Shown piece by piece: positions 15,862 through 23,977 of a stretch of 37,136 nucleotides of DNA; the stretch's first letter is position 1; every line of letters starts with the position of its first letter. Made by a program: the position numbers and the translations under genes. Where the stretch lies: assembly GCA_022711615.1 (NCBI GenBank), contig JAKLER010000007.1, positions 1-37,136 of the forward strand. The letters are read 5' to 3'. A model generated the notes under the pieces. The model worked only from the letters and a program-made list of their open reading frames with translations, was not told where the DNA came from and searched no databases. Origin of the DNA: Acidobacteriota bacterium. Its GTDB lineage: Bacteria; Acidobacteriota; Thermoanaerobaculia; UBA5066.

Positions 15862-16776
15862 TCAGGCCTCCCCGTTCCCGGCTTCGGCCGCTTCGGGCCT
15901 CGGCGTCTCCTTCGGGAGGAGCGGGTGCCCGAGGCTCTCGCGCGCCGCGACCCACGCCTTCGCGCAGCCGACCGCGAGGTCCCTCACGCGCTTGATGACG
16001 CCGACGCGTTCGGTCGCCGAGACGGCCCCGCGCGCGTCGAGGAGGTTGAACGCGTGCGAGCACTTCAGGGCGGTCTCGTAGGCGGGGACGACGAGCCCGG
16101 CCGCGAGGCAGCGCCCCGACTCCGCTTCGAGCCTCTCGAAGAGGTGCCGGAGGAGATCGGTGTCGGCGACCTCGAAGCCGTACTTCGAGACCTCGAACTC
16201 GTCCTGCCTCCGCACCTCTCCGTACGGCACGCCCGGCGCCCATTCGATGTCCATCACGTTCCGGGTCCGCGTCAGGAACATCGTCAGCCGCTCGAGCCCG
16301 TAGGTAATCTCCGCGGTGATCGGAGCGAGGTCGATGCCGCCGGCCTGCTGAAAGTAGGTGAACTGGGTGATCTCCATCCCGTCCAGGAGGACCTGCCAGC
16401 CGACGCCCCAGGCGCCGAGCGTCGGCGACTCCCAGTTGTCCTCCTCGAAGCGCAGGTCGTGCTCGGCCGGCTCGATGCCGATGGCCCGGAGGCTGTCGAC
16501 GTAGAGATCCTGGATGTCGGCCGGCGACGGCTTGATCACGACCTGGAACTGGTAGTGCTTCACGAGGCGGAACGGGTTCTCGCCGTAGCGCCCGTCGGCC
16601 GGCCGGCGGGACGGCTGCACGTAGGCGCACCGCCACGGCTCGGGGCCGAGGACCCGGAGGAACGTCGCCGGGTGCATGGTCCCCGCGCCCACCTCCGTGT
16701 CGTAGGGCTGCTCGAGGATGCACCCGCGGGAGGCCCAGTATTCGGACAGCTTCAGGATCAGCGTCTGGAAGTCCAT
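15862..16776 (-). CDS. glyQ: Glycyl-tRNA synthetase alpha subunit
   Basis: The 304-residue class II aminoacyl-tRNA synthetase catalytic chain begins [19 protein letters not shown]. It has the family landmarks [72 protein letters not shown] and YGLERL. It activates glycine and charges tRNA-Gly together with GlyS. The ATG at 16776 is preceded by GGAG at a five-base distance. The last 20 or so residues are a variable acidic tail. No T-box leader is visible in the 67 bases upstream. Confidence 0.97.
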   Translation of the reverse strand: MDFQTLILKLSEYWASRGCILEQPYDTEVGAGTMHPATFLRVLGPEPWRCAYVQPSRRPADGRYGENPFRLVKHYQFQVVIKPSPADIQDLYVDSLRAIGIEPAEHDLRFEEDNWESPTLGAWGVGWQVLLDGMEITQFTYFQQAGGIDLAPITAEITYGLERLTMFLTRTRNVMDIEWAPGVPYGEVRRQDEFEVSKYGFEVADTDLLRHLFERLEAESGRCLAAGLVVPAYETALKCSHAFNLLDARGAVSATERVGVIKRVRDLAVGCAKAWVAARESLGHPLLPKETPRPEAAEAGNGEA

Positions 16777-16843
16777 GCTCGCTCCGGTCTGAGGCGCGCG
16801 AAATTGCGGCAGCAGCGGAGGTTAGCAGGGCCGGACGCCCGCG

Positions 16844-17599
16844 TCACGGGCCGCCCGAGAGGCTGTCGAGGAAGCGGTGGCTCTTCAGCTCGTGGCCGAG
16901 GAACCGACGGCGCACCTCGCGCAGCAGGGCGTCGAGCGCGCGGAGCGACTCGGGATCTCCGGCCCCTCGCCGCGCGAGGTCGTCCAGCCGCGACCGGCGG
17001 ACGTCGGCGAGGAGGCGCAGCGCCGCGCCGGAGACGGGGACCGTTCCGGGGGGGGCGCACTCGTCGCCGACGAGGCCGGGCAGCTCGGGGTCGAAGCGGG
17101 CGCCTCCGCTCGCGAGGCTCCGACCGCAGGAGGCGCACTCCGTCCCGCCCGGCAGGAGACCGGCGAGGCGGAGGAGCCAGGTCTCGAAATAGCGGGCGGC
17201 GAGCGTCGGCGGGGCGCCCTCCTCGAGGGCGTCGAGGACGTGGCGCGCGAGCCGGTACGCCTCGGGCGCCGCCTCGGCCTCCGGGAGGAACGTCGAGAGG
17301 CTCTCCGCGACGTACGGCAGGAGCATCGCGGTCTCGGGCCTCGAAGCGAGGCCGAACGCGCTCTTGACGAGCTCGAGCCCGTCCCCGCGGACGAGCTCGG
17401 CCCCCTCCCTCCGGAAGAGCGTGACGGAGACCTCCGTCAGGAGCTCGAGGAGCGCTCCCCGGCGGAAGCGGCGGCGCGCCCCCCGGAACGCGGCGCGGAG
17501 GACCCCCGCATCCCGGGTCAGGAGCGTCGCCGCCACGTCCTTCTCGGAGAGGGCGTCCACACGCAGAATGAAGGCCGTCGTGGAGAGCAGCACCGGCAC
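16844..17599 (-). CDS. recO: DNA repair protein RecO
   Basis: The 251-residue protein has the RecO OB-fold N-terminus (STTAFILRVDALSEKDVAATLLTRDAGVLRAAFRGARR), a helical middle (ARYFETWLLRLAGLLPG) and a zinc-binding-like segment. That segment has only three cysteines (C155, C158, C181) of the usual four. RecO loads RecA onto SSB-coated DNA with RecR. The GTG at 17599 follows GGGAGGGAG by about six bases, a good start signal. This start overlaps the divergent MFS gene start by 32 bases. It lies 67 bases upstream of glyQ in the same direction. Confidence 0.9.
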   Translation of the reverse strand: MPVLLSTTAFILRVDALSEKDVAATLLTRDAGVLRAAFRGARRRFRRGALLELLTEVSVTLFRREGAELVRGDGLELVKSAFGLASRPETAMLLPYVAESLSTFLPEAEAAPEAYRLARHVLDALEEGAPPTLAARYFETWLLRLAGLLPGGTECASCGRSLASGGARFDPELPGLVGDECAPPGTVPVSGAALRLLADVRRSRLDDLARRGAGDPESLRALDALLREVRRRFLGHELKSHRFLDSLSGGP

Positions 17600-18779
17600 G
17601 CATTCTCCCTCCCGCCTCCCGAGGACGGTCGTCGCCCTCGGCGCGGTGTCGTTCCTGACCGACGCCTCGTCCGAGATGATCTTTCCGCTCCTGCCTCTCC
17701 TCCTCGCCTCCCTCCCGGGCGCTCCCGCCGCGGCCCTCGGCGTGATCGAGGGGATCGCCGAGGCGACAGCCGCGGCCGTGAAGGTCGTCTCCGGCCGGCT
17801 CTCGGACCGCGCCGTGCGGCGCAAGCCGCTCGTCGTCGCCGGGTACTCGCTCTCCTCGGCCGTCCGCCCCCTCGTCGCCCTCGCCTCGATCTGGCCGCAC
17901 GTCCTCCTCGTCCGCTTCCTCGACCGGATCGGCAAGGGAGTCCGCTCGGCCCCGCGCGACGCCCTCATCGCCGAGGTGACGCCGCCAGACCGCCGAGGGG
18001 CCGCCTACGGCCTCCACCGTGCCATGGACAACGCCGGCGCGGTCGCCGGGCCGCTCCTCGCCGCGGCGCTCCTCGGCCTCCTCGCGCTCCCTCTCCGGAC
18101 GGTCCTCGCGCTCTCCGCCGTCCCGGCCGCGCTCGCCCTCCTCGTCCTCGTCCTGGGCGTCCGGGAGACCTCGCGCCCCGCGGCAGCCGCCGCGGTCGTC
18201 CGCACGCCCGCCGCCCCGCTCCCGCCCGCCTTTCGCCGCGCCGTCGCTGCAGTCGCCCTGTTCACGCTCTCGGCCTCGTCGGACACGTTCCTCCTCCTGA
18301 AGGCGCGCGAGGTCGGCATCTCCGCGGCCGGACTCCCTCTCGTCTGGGCCTTCTCGAACGCGATCCGGGCCGCCCTCGGCACATGGGGCGGCGGCCTCTC
18401 GGACCGGCACGGGAGGAAGAGGGTCCTCCTCGCCGCCTGGACGCTCTACGCCGCCTGCTACGCGCTCTTCGGCATCGTGAAGACTCCGCCCGCCCTGCTC
18501 GTCGTCCTCGCCGTCTACTCGGTCCACGCCGCGCTCTCGGAGGGGGCCGAGCGGGCGCTCGTCGCCGACGTCGTCCCTCCCGAGAGCCGCGGGCGCGCCT
18601 TCGGATGGTTCCACGGGGCCGTGGGGCTGGCGGCGCTCCCGGCAAGCGCCGGCTTCGGCCTCCTCTGGACCTGGTTCGGGTCCCGAACGGCGTTCCTCGC
18701 CGGGGCGGGAGTCGCCCTGCTCGCGGCGGGGCTCCTCCTGGTCGCCGTGCCGGAGCGGACCCGCCCGCCCGTCCGGTAG
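17568..18779 (+). CDS. Major facilitator superfamily transporter
   Basis: With the ATG at 17568 the protein has 403 residues and about 12 hydrophobic helices. The inter-helix signature of MFS carriers occurs twice: SGRLSDRAVRRKPLVVAGY near the N-terminal 2-3 loop and GGLSDRHGRKRVLLAAW in the second half. RFLDRIGKGVRSAPRDALIAEVTPPDRRGAAYGLHRAMD is typical of the sugar-phosphate or drug antiporter-like branch seen in many bacteria. The substrate cannot be told. The start is uncertain (GTG at 17580 is also possible), and either choice overlaps the divergent recO start. Two small + genes follow closely (10-base gap, then GTGA), forming an operon with mqnE. Confidence 0.88.
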   Translation: MKAVVESSTGTHSPSRLPRTVVALGAVSFLTDASSEMIFPLLPLLLASLPGAPAAALGVIEGIAEATAAAVKVVSGRLSDRAVRRKPLVVAGYSLSSAVRPLVALASIWPHVLLVRFLDRIGKGVRSAPRDALIAEVTPPDRRGAAYGLHRAMDNAGAVAGPLLAAALLGLLALPLRTVLALSAVPAALALLVLVLGVRETSRPAAAAAVVRTPAAPLPPAFRRAVAAVALFTLSASSDTFLLLKAREVGISAAGLPLVWAFSNAIRAALGTWGGGLSDRHGRKRVLLAAWTLYAACYALFGIVKTPPALLVVLAVYSVHAALSEGAERALVADVVPPESRGRAFGWFHGAVGLAALPASAGFGLLWTWFGSRTAFLAGAGVALLAAGLLLVAVPERTRPPVR

Positions 18780-18789
18780 ACTCCGCGCC

Positions 18790-19038
18790 ATGTCCGGACC
18801 CGTCTGGAAGCTCCTCAGGATGACCGGCTCCTGCGACTCGTGCGGCGAAGGCGCCGACGAGCTCCTCGCCGTCGGGACGGTCGTCGACTACGCCTTCCGC
18901 CCCGACTACCGCTTCTGCCGAGCCTGCTACGACCGCTACGAGGGTCGGCACGACGAGCTCCACCCGAAGGCGGTGGCCGAGCAGCAGCTGCCGCCGCTGA
19001 TCTCGCGCCCCGACTCGGTGGAGGACGTCCCCGAGTGA
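18790..19038 (+). CDS. Small double-CxxC protein of unknown function
   Basis: The 82-residue protein has SCDSCGEGADELLAVGTVVDYAFRPDYRFCRACYDRYEG, a CxxC...CxxC pattern consistent with a zinc ribbon. A charged C-terminal tail ends SRPDSVEDVPE. It starts 10 bases after the MFS stop, and its TGA overlaps the GTG of mqnE (GTGA at 19035-19038). Conserved cysteines and tight coupling on both sides suggest a real gene, but I do not recognise the family. Confidence 0.7.
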   Translation: MSGPVWKLLRMTGSCDSCGEGADELLAVGTVVDYAFRPDYRFCRACYDRYEGRHDELHPKAVAEQQLPPLISRPDSVEDVPE

Positions 19039-20318
19039 CGCCCTCCGGCGCCGGCGCGCCGGCGGAGCCCTTTGCAGCCGCGCCGCCGGCCGAGCCGCCC
19101 GAACGGCTCCTCGGGCGGCTCGCGGACCCGGCGCTCCGCCGCGTGGCCGAGCGTTCGCTCGCCGGCGAGAGGCTCTCGTTCGAGGACGGCCTCGTCCTCT
19201 TCCGCTCGCCGGACCTCCTCGGCGTCGGCGCCCTCGCGAACCACGAGCGCGAGCGGCGCCACGGGAACCGCGGCTACTACAACGTCAACCGCTACCTGAA
19301 CCCGACGAACCTCTGCTGGGTCGACTGCGGCCTCTGCGCCTGGGCGCGCAAGCCGGGCGTTGCCGGCGGCTACACGATGGCGATCGAGGAGGCCGTCCGC
19401 GAGGCGGCGGCAGGCTGGCACGACGGGATCACCGAGCTCCACGTCGTCGGTGGGCTCCACCCCTCGCTCCCGTACGAGTACTACCCCGGGCTTCTCCGCG
19501 CGCTCCGCGCCCGCTTCCCGGGCGTCCATATCAAGGCGTGGACGATGGTCGAGCTCGATTGGTTCGCGCGTGTCGGGAAGAAGGACCTCGTCGAGACGAT
19601 CCGCGAGCTGAAGGGCTCCGGGATGGACTCCTGCCCCGGCGGCGGCGCGGAGATCTTCGCGAAACGGGTCCGCGACGTCATCTGCACGAACAAGATCGAC
19701 GGCGAGCGGTGGCTCGAGATCGCCCGCCTCTGCCACCTCGAGGGCGTGAAGACGAACGTGACGATGCTCTACGGGTCGATCGAGACCGATGAAGAGCGCG
19801 TCGACCACCTCCTCCGGATCCGCGGCCTCCAGGACGAGACGAAGGGGTTCCTCGGCTTCGTCCCGCTCGCGTTCCACCCCGACGGGACGCCGTTCGCGCA
19901 CCTCCCGGCGACGAGCGGGACCCTCGACCTGCGCGTCATCGCCGCCGCCCGGCTCCTCCTCGACAACGTCGAGCACGTAAAGGCCTACTGGGTCCAGATC
20001 GGCGAGAAGTTCGCGCCGGTCGCGCTCCGCTTCGGAGCCGACGACCTCGTCGGGACGGTAACGGAGGAGACGATCACGCACGCGGCGGGGGCGACGACCG
20101 AGGCAGGTCTCTCGCGCCTCGAGATGGAGCGCCTCATCCGCTCCGCCGGCCGCGAGCCCTTCGAGCGGGACGCTTACTACGAGAGGGTCGTGCGCGACGA
20201 GGGCGGTCGCGTCGTCCGGGCGAACCGGCACGACTTCGTCCCGGTCTCCTCCGCGACCCCGGCCCCGGCCGCGCCGCACTCGCCCGCGCCGCTCGACCCG
20301 GCTCTCGCGTCTTCGTAG
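19035..20318 (+). CDS. mqnE: Aminofutalosine synthase MqnE (radical SAM)
   Basis: The 427-residue radical SAM enzyme has a CxxxCxxC motif (C94, C98, C101 in PTNLCWVDCGLCAWARKPG). MqnE hallmarks are GYYNVNRYLNPTNLC, ELHVVGGLHPSLPYEYY, SCPGGGAEIFAKRVRDVIC and TNVTMLYGSIETDEERVDHLLRIRGLQDETKGF. It joins 3-[(1-carboxyvinyl)oxy]benzoate to SAM to make aminofutalosine in the futalosine menaquinone pathway. The family is usually near 370-390 residues; extra residues lie at the N-terminus (Ala/Pro-rich, about 45) and at the C-terminus (Ala/Pro-rich, about 20). The GTG start overlaps the preceding stop. Other mqn genes are not in the window. The quinone made would serve the NarI-like protein upstream. 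Confidence 0.93.
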   Translation: MTPSGAGAPAEPFAAAPPAEPPERLLGRLADPALRRVAERSLAGERLSFEDGLVLFRSPDLLGVGALANHERERRHGNRGYYNVNRYLNPTNLCWVDCGLCAWARKPGVAGGYTMAIEEAVREAAAGWHDGITELHVVGGLHPSLPYEYYPGLLRALRARFPGVHIKAWTMVELDWFARVGKKDLVETIRELKGSGMDSCPGGGAEIFAKRVRDVICTNKIDGERWLEIARLCHLEGVKTNVTMLYGSIETDEERVDHLLRIRGLQDETKGFLGFVPLAFHPDGTPFAHLPATSGTLDLRVIAAARLLLDNVEHVKAYWVQIGEKFAPVALRFGADDLVGTVTEETITHAAGATTEAGLSRLEMERLIRSAGREPFERDAYYERVVRDEGGRVVRANRHDFVPVSSATPAPAAPHSPAPLDPALASS

Positions 20319-20334
20319 CGCGGCCCGAGCCCCT

Positions 20335-20841
20335 TCAGGGCGCGGAGGGCTCGGCCGGCGGAGGCGCCAGCTCCTCGACGCGGAGGATCGTGCCGTCGTG
20401 GACCGTCAGCCTCACAGTCGCCCGGCTCCGGATCGGCCCGCCCCGCACCGAGCTCCGGTTCAGCCCGGGCGTCTTCGTCTGCCCGTCCTCGATCCGGAAG
20501 AGCCGGTCGCCGATCCGGAACGTCTCGATCCCCTTCTGGTCGGACGTCGCCGGCGAGAGCTGGTCGACCTTTCCTTCGACGACCTCGACGGATCGGCTCT
20601 CGAGCCAGCCGCGCGCGTCCCGATGCCGGGACGAGATCCCATACACGGTGAAGGCCGAGAGCGCGCCCCAGCCGAGGATCCAGAGGAACGCGAACGTTCG
20701 CGCGGCGCGCTGCCTGTGACGCCAGACGACGGCGAGGAGGACGACTCCGACGAGAACCCCGCCCAGGCCGCTCACGATCGTCCCGCCGACGGGCGCCGGC
20801 TCCGTCCGGATGTCGTAGAGCACCTTCGTCTCGGCGTTCAC
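20335..20841 (-). CDS. Two-TM membrane protein of unknown function (DUF3592-like)
   Basis: The 168-residue protein has two hydrophobic helices (about 18-40 and 48-66). After them comes a soluble domain: VEVVEGKVDQLSP then FRIGDRLFRI and RATVRLTVHDGTILRVEEL, which resembles the beta-sandwich of DUF3592-type proteins. The start is a GTG (20841) without a strong Shine-Dalgarno. It lies downstream of degP on the same strand, past a hairpin, and converges on mqnE with a 16-base gap. Family assignment is tentative. Confidence 0.7.
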   Translation of the reverse strand: MNAETKVLYDIRTEPAPVGGTIVSGLGGVLVGVVLLAVVWRHRQRAARTFAFLWILGWGALSAFTVYGISSRHRDARGWLESRSVEVVEGKVDQLSPATSDQKGIETFRIGDRLFRIEDGQTKTPGLNRSSVRGGPIRSRATVRLTVHDGTILRVEELAPPPAEPSAP

Positions 20842-20889
20842 CGCCCCGGATGATGCCTCGAAACCCGCGTCGGCGTTCCGCCGGAGACG

Positions 20890-20923
20890 CGAACGCCCCG
20901 CGCCGGACGGCGCGGGGCGTTCG
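20890..20923 (-). terminator. 15-bp hairpin after degP
   Basis: Bases 20890-20904 pair perfectly with 20909-20923 around a four-base GGAC loop. It sits 27 bases 3' of the degP stop on the - strand and separates degP from the two-TM gene. There is no U tract, as with the other GC-rich hairpins in this window. Confidence 0.6.
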
Positions 20924-20949
20924 GACCGGCCCCCGGACGGGGCTGCGGC

Positions 20950-22467
20950 TCAGTCCTTGAGGCGGACCGCGACGACGAAGTTCGCCGGCCGCGGCCCGGG
21001 GCGATGGACGTAGAAGCGCGCGAACCGCGCGTCCCCGGCCTTCTTCAGCTCGGCCCGGAAGGTGACGACCGTCCCGACGGGCCGGCCGTTCACCTCCTGA
21101 ATGACGTCGCCTTCGCGCAAGCCTGCGTCCGCGGCGGCCGAGACGTTCTTCACGTGGGTCAGGACGACCCCCTCGATCTCGCTGCCGATCGAGTAGCTCC
21201 TCCGGGACGCCGGCGTCAGCTCCTCGACCGTAATCCCGATCTTCTCGCGGTGCTCGTCCTCGGCCGGCTCCGGCTCGGCCGTCTCGCCCTCCTCCGCGCG
21301 CGTCCCGAGCGTGGCGACGGCGGTCATCTCCTTGCCTCCCCGCAGGAAGGTCAGGGTCACCTTCGTCCCGGGGCGCTTGCTCGAGACGTAGTCGATCAGG
21401 TCGCGGTTGTTCCGCACCGGCGTCTGGTCGACGCGGACGATGACGTCCTCGTGCCGAAGCCCCGCCTTGTCGGCCGGCATTCCCTTCTCGACCGACTGGA
21501 CGAGCGCTCCGTCGCGGCTCGGGAGGCCCATCGCGGCCTGGAGGTCGGCGTCGATGGGGCCGATCGAGACTCCGAGGTAGCCGCGGACGACCTTTCCTTC
21601 CTTCAGCTGCGGGATGAGGCGGCGCGCGACGTTGATCGGAACGGCGAAGCCGATGTTCTGGGCGAAACGGGAGATCGCGGTGTTGATGCCGATCACCTCG
21701 CCCGCGGCGTTGACGAGCGGGCCGCCGGAGTTCCCGAAGTTGATCGCCGCGTCGGTCTGGATCAGGTTCTCGAAGGAACGGGTCGCTTCCGAGAGGCGCG
21801 GGGCGCGCCCCTTCCCGGACACGACGCCGACCGTGACCGTCTTCTCGAACTGGAGCGGGTCGCCGATCGCCATGACCCACTCGCCGACGCGGATCCGGTC
21901 GGAGTCGCCGAGCGGGAGCGTCGGGAAGGGGCGGTCTCCTTCGATCTTCAGGAGCGCGAGGTCGGTGGCGGGGTCGCGACCGACGATCTTCGCCTTGAAG
22001 ATCTCGGTCTCCCCGACCGTCACCTCGACCTTCTCGGCCCCGTCGATGACGTGGTTGTTCGTCAGGACGAAGCCGTCGGCCTCGATGAGGAACCCGGTCC
22101 CGCCCGACTGCTGCTGCTCCTCCTCGGGCTCGCCGGAGCCCTGGCGGCGGTCCGGAAGGAACGGGTGGAACGGCGTGTCGCCAAAGAAGCGCTCGATGCC
22201 CCGGCGGTTCTGGTCCGGCCTGATGATGTCGGTGGATCGGATCGAGACGACGGCGGGCATCGCGCGGTCGGCGATGTCCGCGAAGGACGGGAGGCTGGCG
22301 GAGGCGATGTGCGCCGGCGCGCTCGCCGCGGCGGGCGCAGTCGTCGGAGCCGCAGAGTCGGCCGATGCGGTGCGGGTGAAATCGAGGCTTCCCGCGAGGA
22401 TCATCCCGAAGACGACCGCCGCGAGGCCGAGCGCGGTGAACGAGAGGACCTTGGTCCGGGTCTGCAT
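20950..22467 (-). CDS. degP: HtrA/DegP-family periplasmic serine protease with two PDZ domains
   Basis: The precursor has 505 residues from the ATG at 22467. An N-terminal hydrophobic helix (about 8-28) acts as signal peptide or anchor. A trypsin-like domain follows with the triad H139 (TNNHVIDG), D169 (PATDLALLKI) and S247 (NFGNSGGPLV). There are two PDZ domains: one with YLGVSIGPIDADLQAAMGLP and KAGLRHEDVIVRVD, and a second ending DAGLREGDVIQEVNGRPVG. A Gln-rich loop (EEEQQQSGG) precedes the catalytic His segment. It degrades or refolds misfolded envelope proteins. The start at 22467 has GGAG nine bases upstream; an ATG at 22482 five codons earlier has only a weak site. Confidence 0.93.
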   Translation of the reverse strand: MQTRTKVLSFTALGLAAVVFGMILAGSLDFTRTASADSAAPTTAPAAASAPAHIASASLPSFADIADRAMPAVVSIRSTDIIRPDQNRRGIERFFGDTPFHPFLPDRRQGSGEPEEEQQQSGGTGFLIEADGFVLTNNHVIDGAEKVEVTVGETEIFKAKIVGRDPATDLALLKIEGDRPFPTLPLGDSDRIRVGEWVMAIGDPLQFEKTVTVGVVSGKGRAPRLSEATRSFENLIQTDAAINFGNSGGPLVNAAGEVIGINTAISRFAQNIGFAVPINVARRLIPQLKEGKVVRGYLGVSIGPIDADLQAAMGLPSRDGALVQSVEKGMPADKAGLRHEDVIVRVDQTPVRNNRDLIDYVSSKRPGTKVTLTFLRGGKEMTAVATLGTRAEEGETAEPEPAEDEHREKIGITVEELTPASRRSYSIGSEIEGVVLTHVKNVSAAADAGLREGDVIQEVNGRPVGTVVTFRAELKKAGDARFARFYVHRPGPRPANFVVAVRLKD

Positions 22468-22567
22468 GGTCTCTTTCTCCATCGAAGGCCTTCAAAGCAA
22501 GGCCCATGCCCGGCAAAGCAGCGTCGTTCAGGCCGGGGTCGAACTCGAGATTGTCGCCCGCCGGAAG

Positions 22568-23803
22568 CTATCTGGGAAGGAGGGGGCGTGGCGGCTCCGC
22601 CGGCGCACCAGGCTTCCCCTCGTCTTCCGGGCGGATGTTGTACAGGAACGTGATCGTCACCCCCTCCCGGGGATTCGGGAAGTCGGCGGGAAGAGGCCGG
22701 AACGGGTTCGAGCTCCGGATCGCCTGCATGGAGGCGTTGTCGAACGGGGGAACTCCGGACGACACGAGGAGGCGCAGCCCTTCGACCCGCCCGTCCCGCA
22801 GCAGGTAGAAACGGACCACGAGCCGCCCCTTCATTCCGTAGTGCGCGAGCTTCGGAATCTCCCAGTTCCGCTTGATCCTGCGGATCATCTCCGCCGCGTA
22901 CGCTCCCCAGTCGTAACCCTTCGTGTCGAAGGAGAGGGGTCCGGGGTCGACGAAGCCCCCTTCCGACTCCCAGCCGCCTCCCTCGTCTCCGCCTCCGCCC
23001 GGCGAGCCCTGCCGCGCGGGCGCGGCTCCGGAGCGCGCGGCCTGATCCGGCCCGATCTGCCGGAGAGGGCTCGCCGAGAGTCCCGCGAGCCCCTTCGCGG
23101 CGGGCGCTCCCTTCCCGTCCTCGGAGACGTTCGGCGCCCCGCCTCCCGCCCCCCGCTCCACCGCGGTCGCCGCGGCCGCGAGGCGGGCGGCCTCGGCGGC
23201 CGCGCGCGCCTCGTCTTCCGGCCCTCGTCCTTGCCCGCGCCGGCCCGGAGCGAGATCGCGGATTCCGGGACCGGCGACCGCCTTCGGCGTATCCGCTTTC
23301 GGGAGGCGCGGATCGCCCCCACCCGCCTTCCGATCGAGGTCGGAAAGCCGCGGGTTCGGCCCCGGCTCCGAAGCCTTCGGCCCGGGCGCCGGGTAGAAAT
23401 GGACGGGGATCGGCGGGTTCTGAGGGGGCGCGGCCCAGAGCTTGTTGAGCCCCAGAAGATCCGGCGGCAGCTCGTCGGGGTCCGCGGGCCGCTCGGCGGG
23501 CGGGACCAGGAGGACGAACAGGCCGAACAGCGCGTGCAGGAGAACGGAAAGGAAGACCGCCCTGTCGCGGGTAAAGCTCCAGCGAGACGGAGCCGCCTCC
23601 GCCGCGACGGCTTCCTCGAGGTCGAGCGCCAGCAGCGGTACGGGGGCCTCGTCCTCCTCGGCCGCCGGGCGGGCAAAGGGATCGTGAACCGGATCGAGCC
23701 CGCCCGGCGGCGGCCAGGGAACGGGCGTCTGGTCCCCGGGTCGGGACGGATCGAGGCCGAGCAGGCCTGGAAAGGAGGTCTTCAATTCTCGTTCAGGCGA
23801 CAC
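22568..23803 (-). CDS. TonB-family energy transducer-like protein
   Basis: The 411-residue protein has an unusually long cytoplasmic N-terminus (about 80 residues, Pro/acidic), one TM helix (81-101, RAVFLSVLLHALFGLFVLLVP) and a long Pro/Ala/Gly-rich periplasmic spacer. It ends in a TonB C-terminal domain (about 310-395: MIRRIKRNWEIP, KGRLVVRFYLLRDGRVEGLRLLVSSGVPPFDNASMQAI, NPFRPLP). This resembles TonB/TolA-type proteins coupling inner-membrane motors to outer-membrane targets. No ExbB/ExbD genes are adjacent. The start is a GTG at 23803 with no clear Shine-Dalgarno; a TTG six codons in is possible. It lies 100 bases upstream of nothing on its own strand, and degP follows it in the opposite order (degP starts 3' relative to the + coordinate). 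Confidence 0.85.
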   Translation of the reverse strand: MSPERELKTSFPGLLGLDPSRPGDQTPVPWPPPGGLDPVHDPFARPAAEEDEAPVPLLALDLEEAVAAEAAPSRWSFTRDRAVFLSVLLHALFGLFVLLVPPAERPADPDELPPDLLGLNKLWAAPPQNPPIPVHFYPAPGPKASEPGPNPRLSDLDRKAGGGDPRLPKADTPKAVAGPGIRDLAPGRRGQGRGPEDEARAAAEAARLAAAATAVERGAGGGAPNVSEDGKGAPAAKGLAGLSASPLRQIGPDQAARSGAAPARQGSPGGGGDEGGGWESEGGFVDPGPLSFDTKGYDWGAYAAEMIRRIKRNWEIPKLAHYGMKGRLVVRFYLLRDGRVEGLRLLVSSGVPPFDNASMQAIRSSNPFRPLPADFPNPREGVTITFLYNIRPEDEGKPGAPAEPPRPLLPR

Positions 23804-23884
23804 GAAAGCGCGCTCGGCCCGGCGTATGGGAACTCCGTGCCACGCCCGGCGGCTCTCCGGTGCTCCATCTTACCCGGCACCGGC

Positions 23885-23913
23885 TTGCCCGGAAGGCGGC
23901 GCAGTGGTATGAA
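23885..23913 (+). promoter_or_regulatory. Promoter of the rimP-nusA-infB operon
   Basis: TTGCCC (23885-23890), a 17-base spacer, and TATGAA (23908-23913) preceded by TGG, an extended -10. Transcription would start near 23920, giving a leader of about 55-60 nt that contains the rimP hairpin. It is in the 174-base gap between the divergent TonB-like and rimP genes, which holds nothing else recognised on the - strand. Confidence 0.65.
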
Positions 23914-23945
23914 TCACCTTCTGGGAGCTGACTTTCAAGGGCTTG

Positions 23946-23974
23946 AGGGTGGGCTTCGACGCCCGCCCTTTTCA
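23946..23974 (+). ncRNA. rimP-leader-like hairpin with U tract
   Basis: GGGTGGGC (23947-23954) pairs with GCCCGCCC (23961-23968), one pair being G-T, around TTCGAC. The 3' stem is followed directly by TTTTCATTGGTG, the start of rimP. This arrangement of a short GC stem, T tract and rimP start matches the rimP leader RNA described in other bacteria, thought to be an attenuator or autoregulatory element. There is no Shine-Dalgarno between hairpin and start codon. Confidence 0.6.
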
Positions 23975-23977
23975 TTG

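Noticed and set aside
16777-16843. T-box or other aminoacyl-tRNA leader ahead of glyQ
   Set aside because: Only 67 bases separate recO and glyQ, too short for a T-box, and no specifier or antiterminator sequence is visible.
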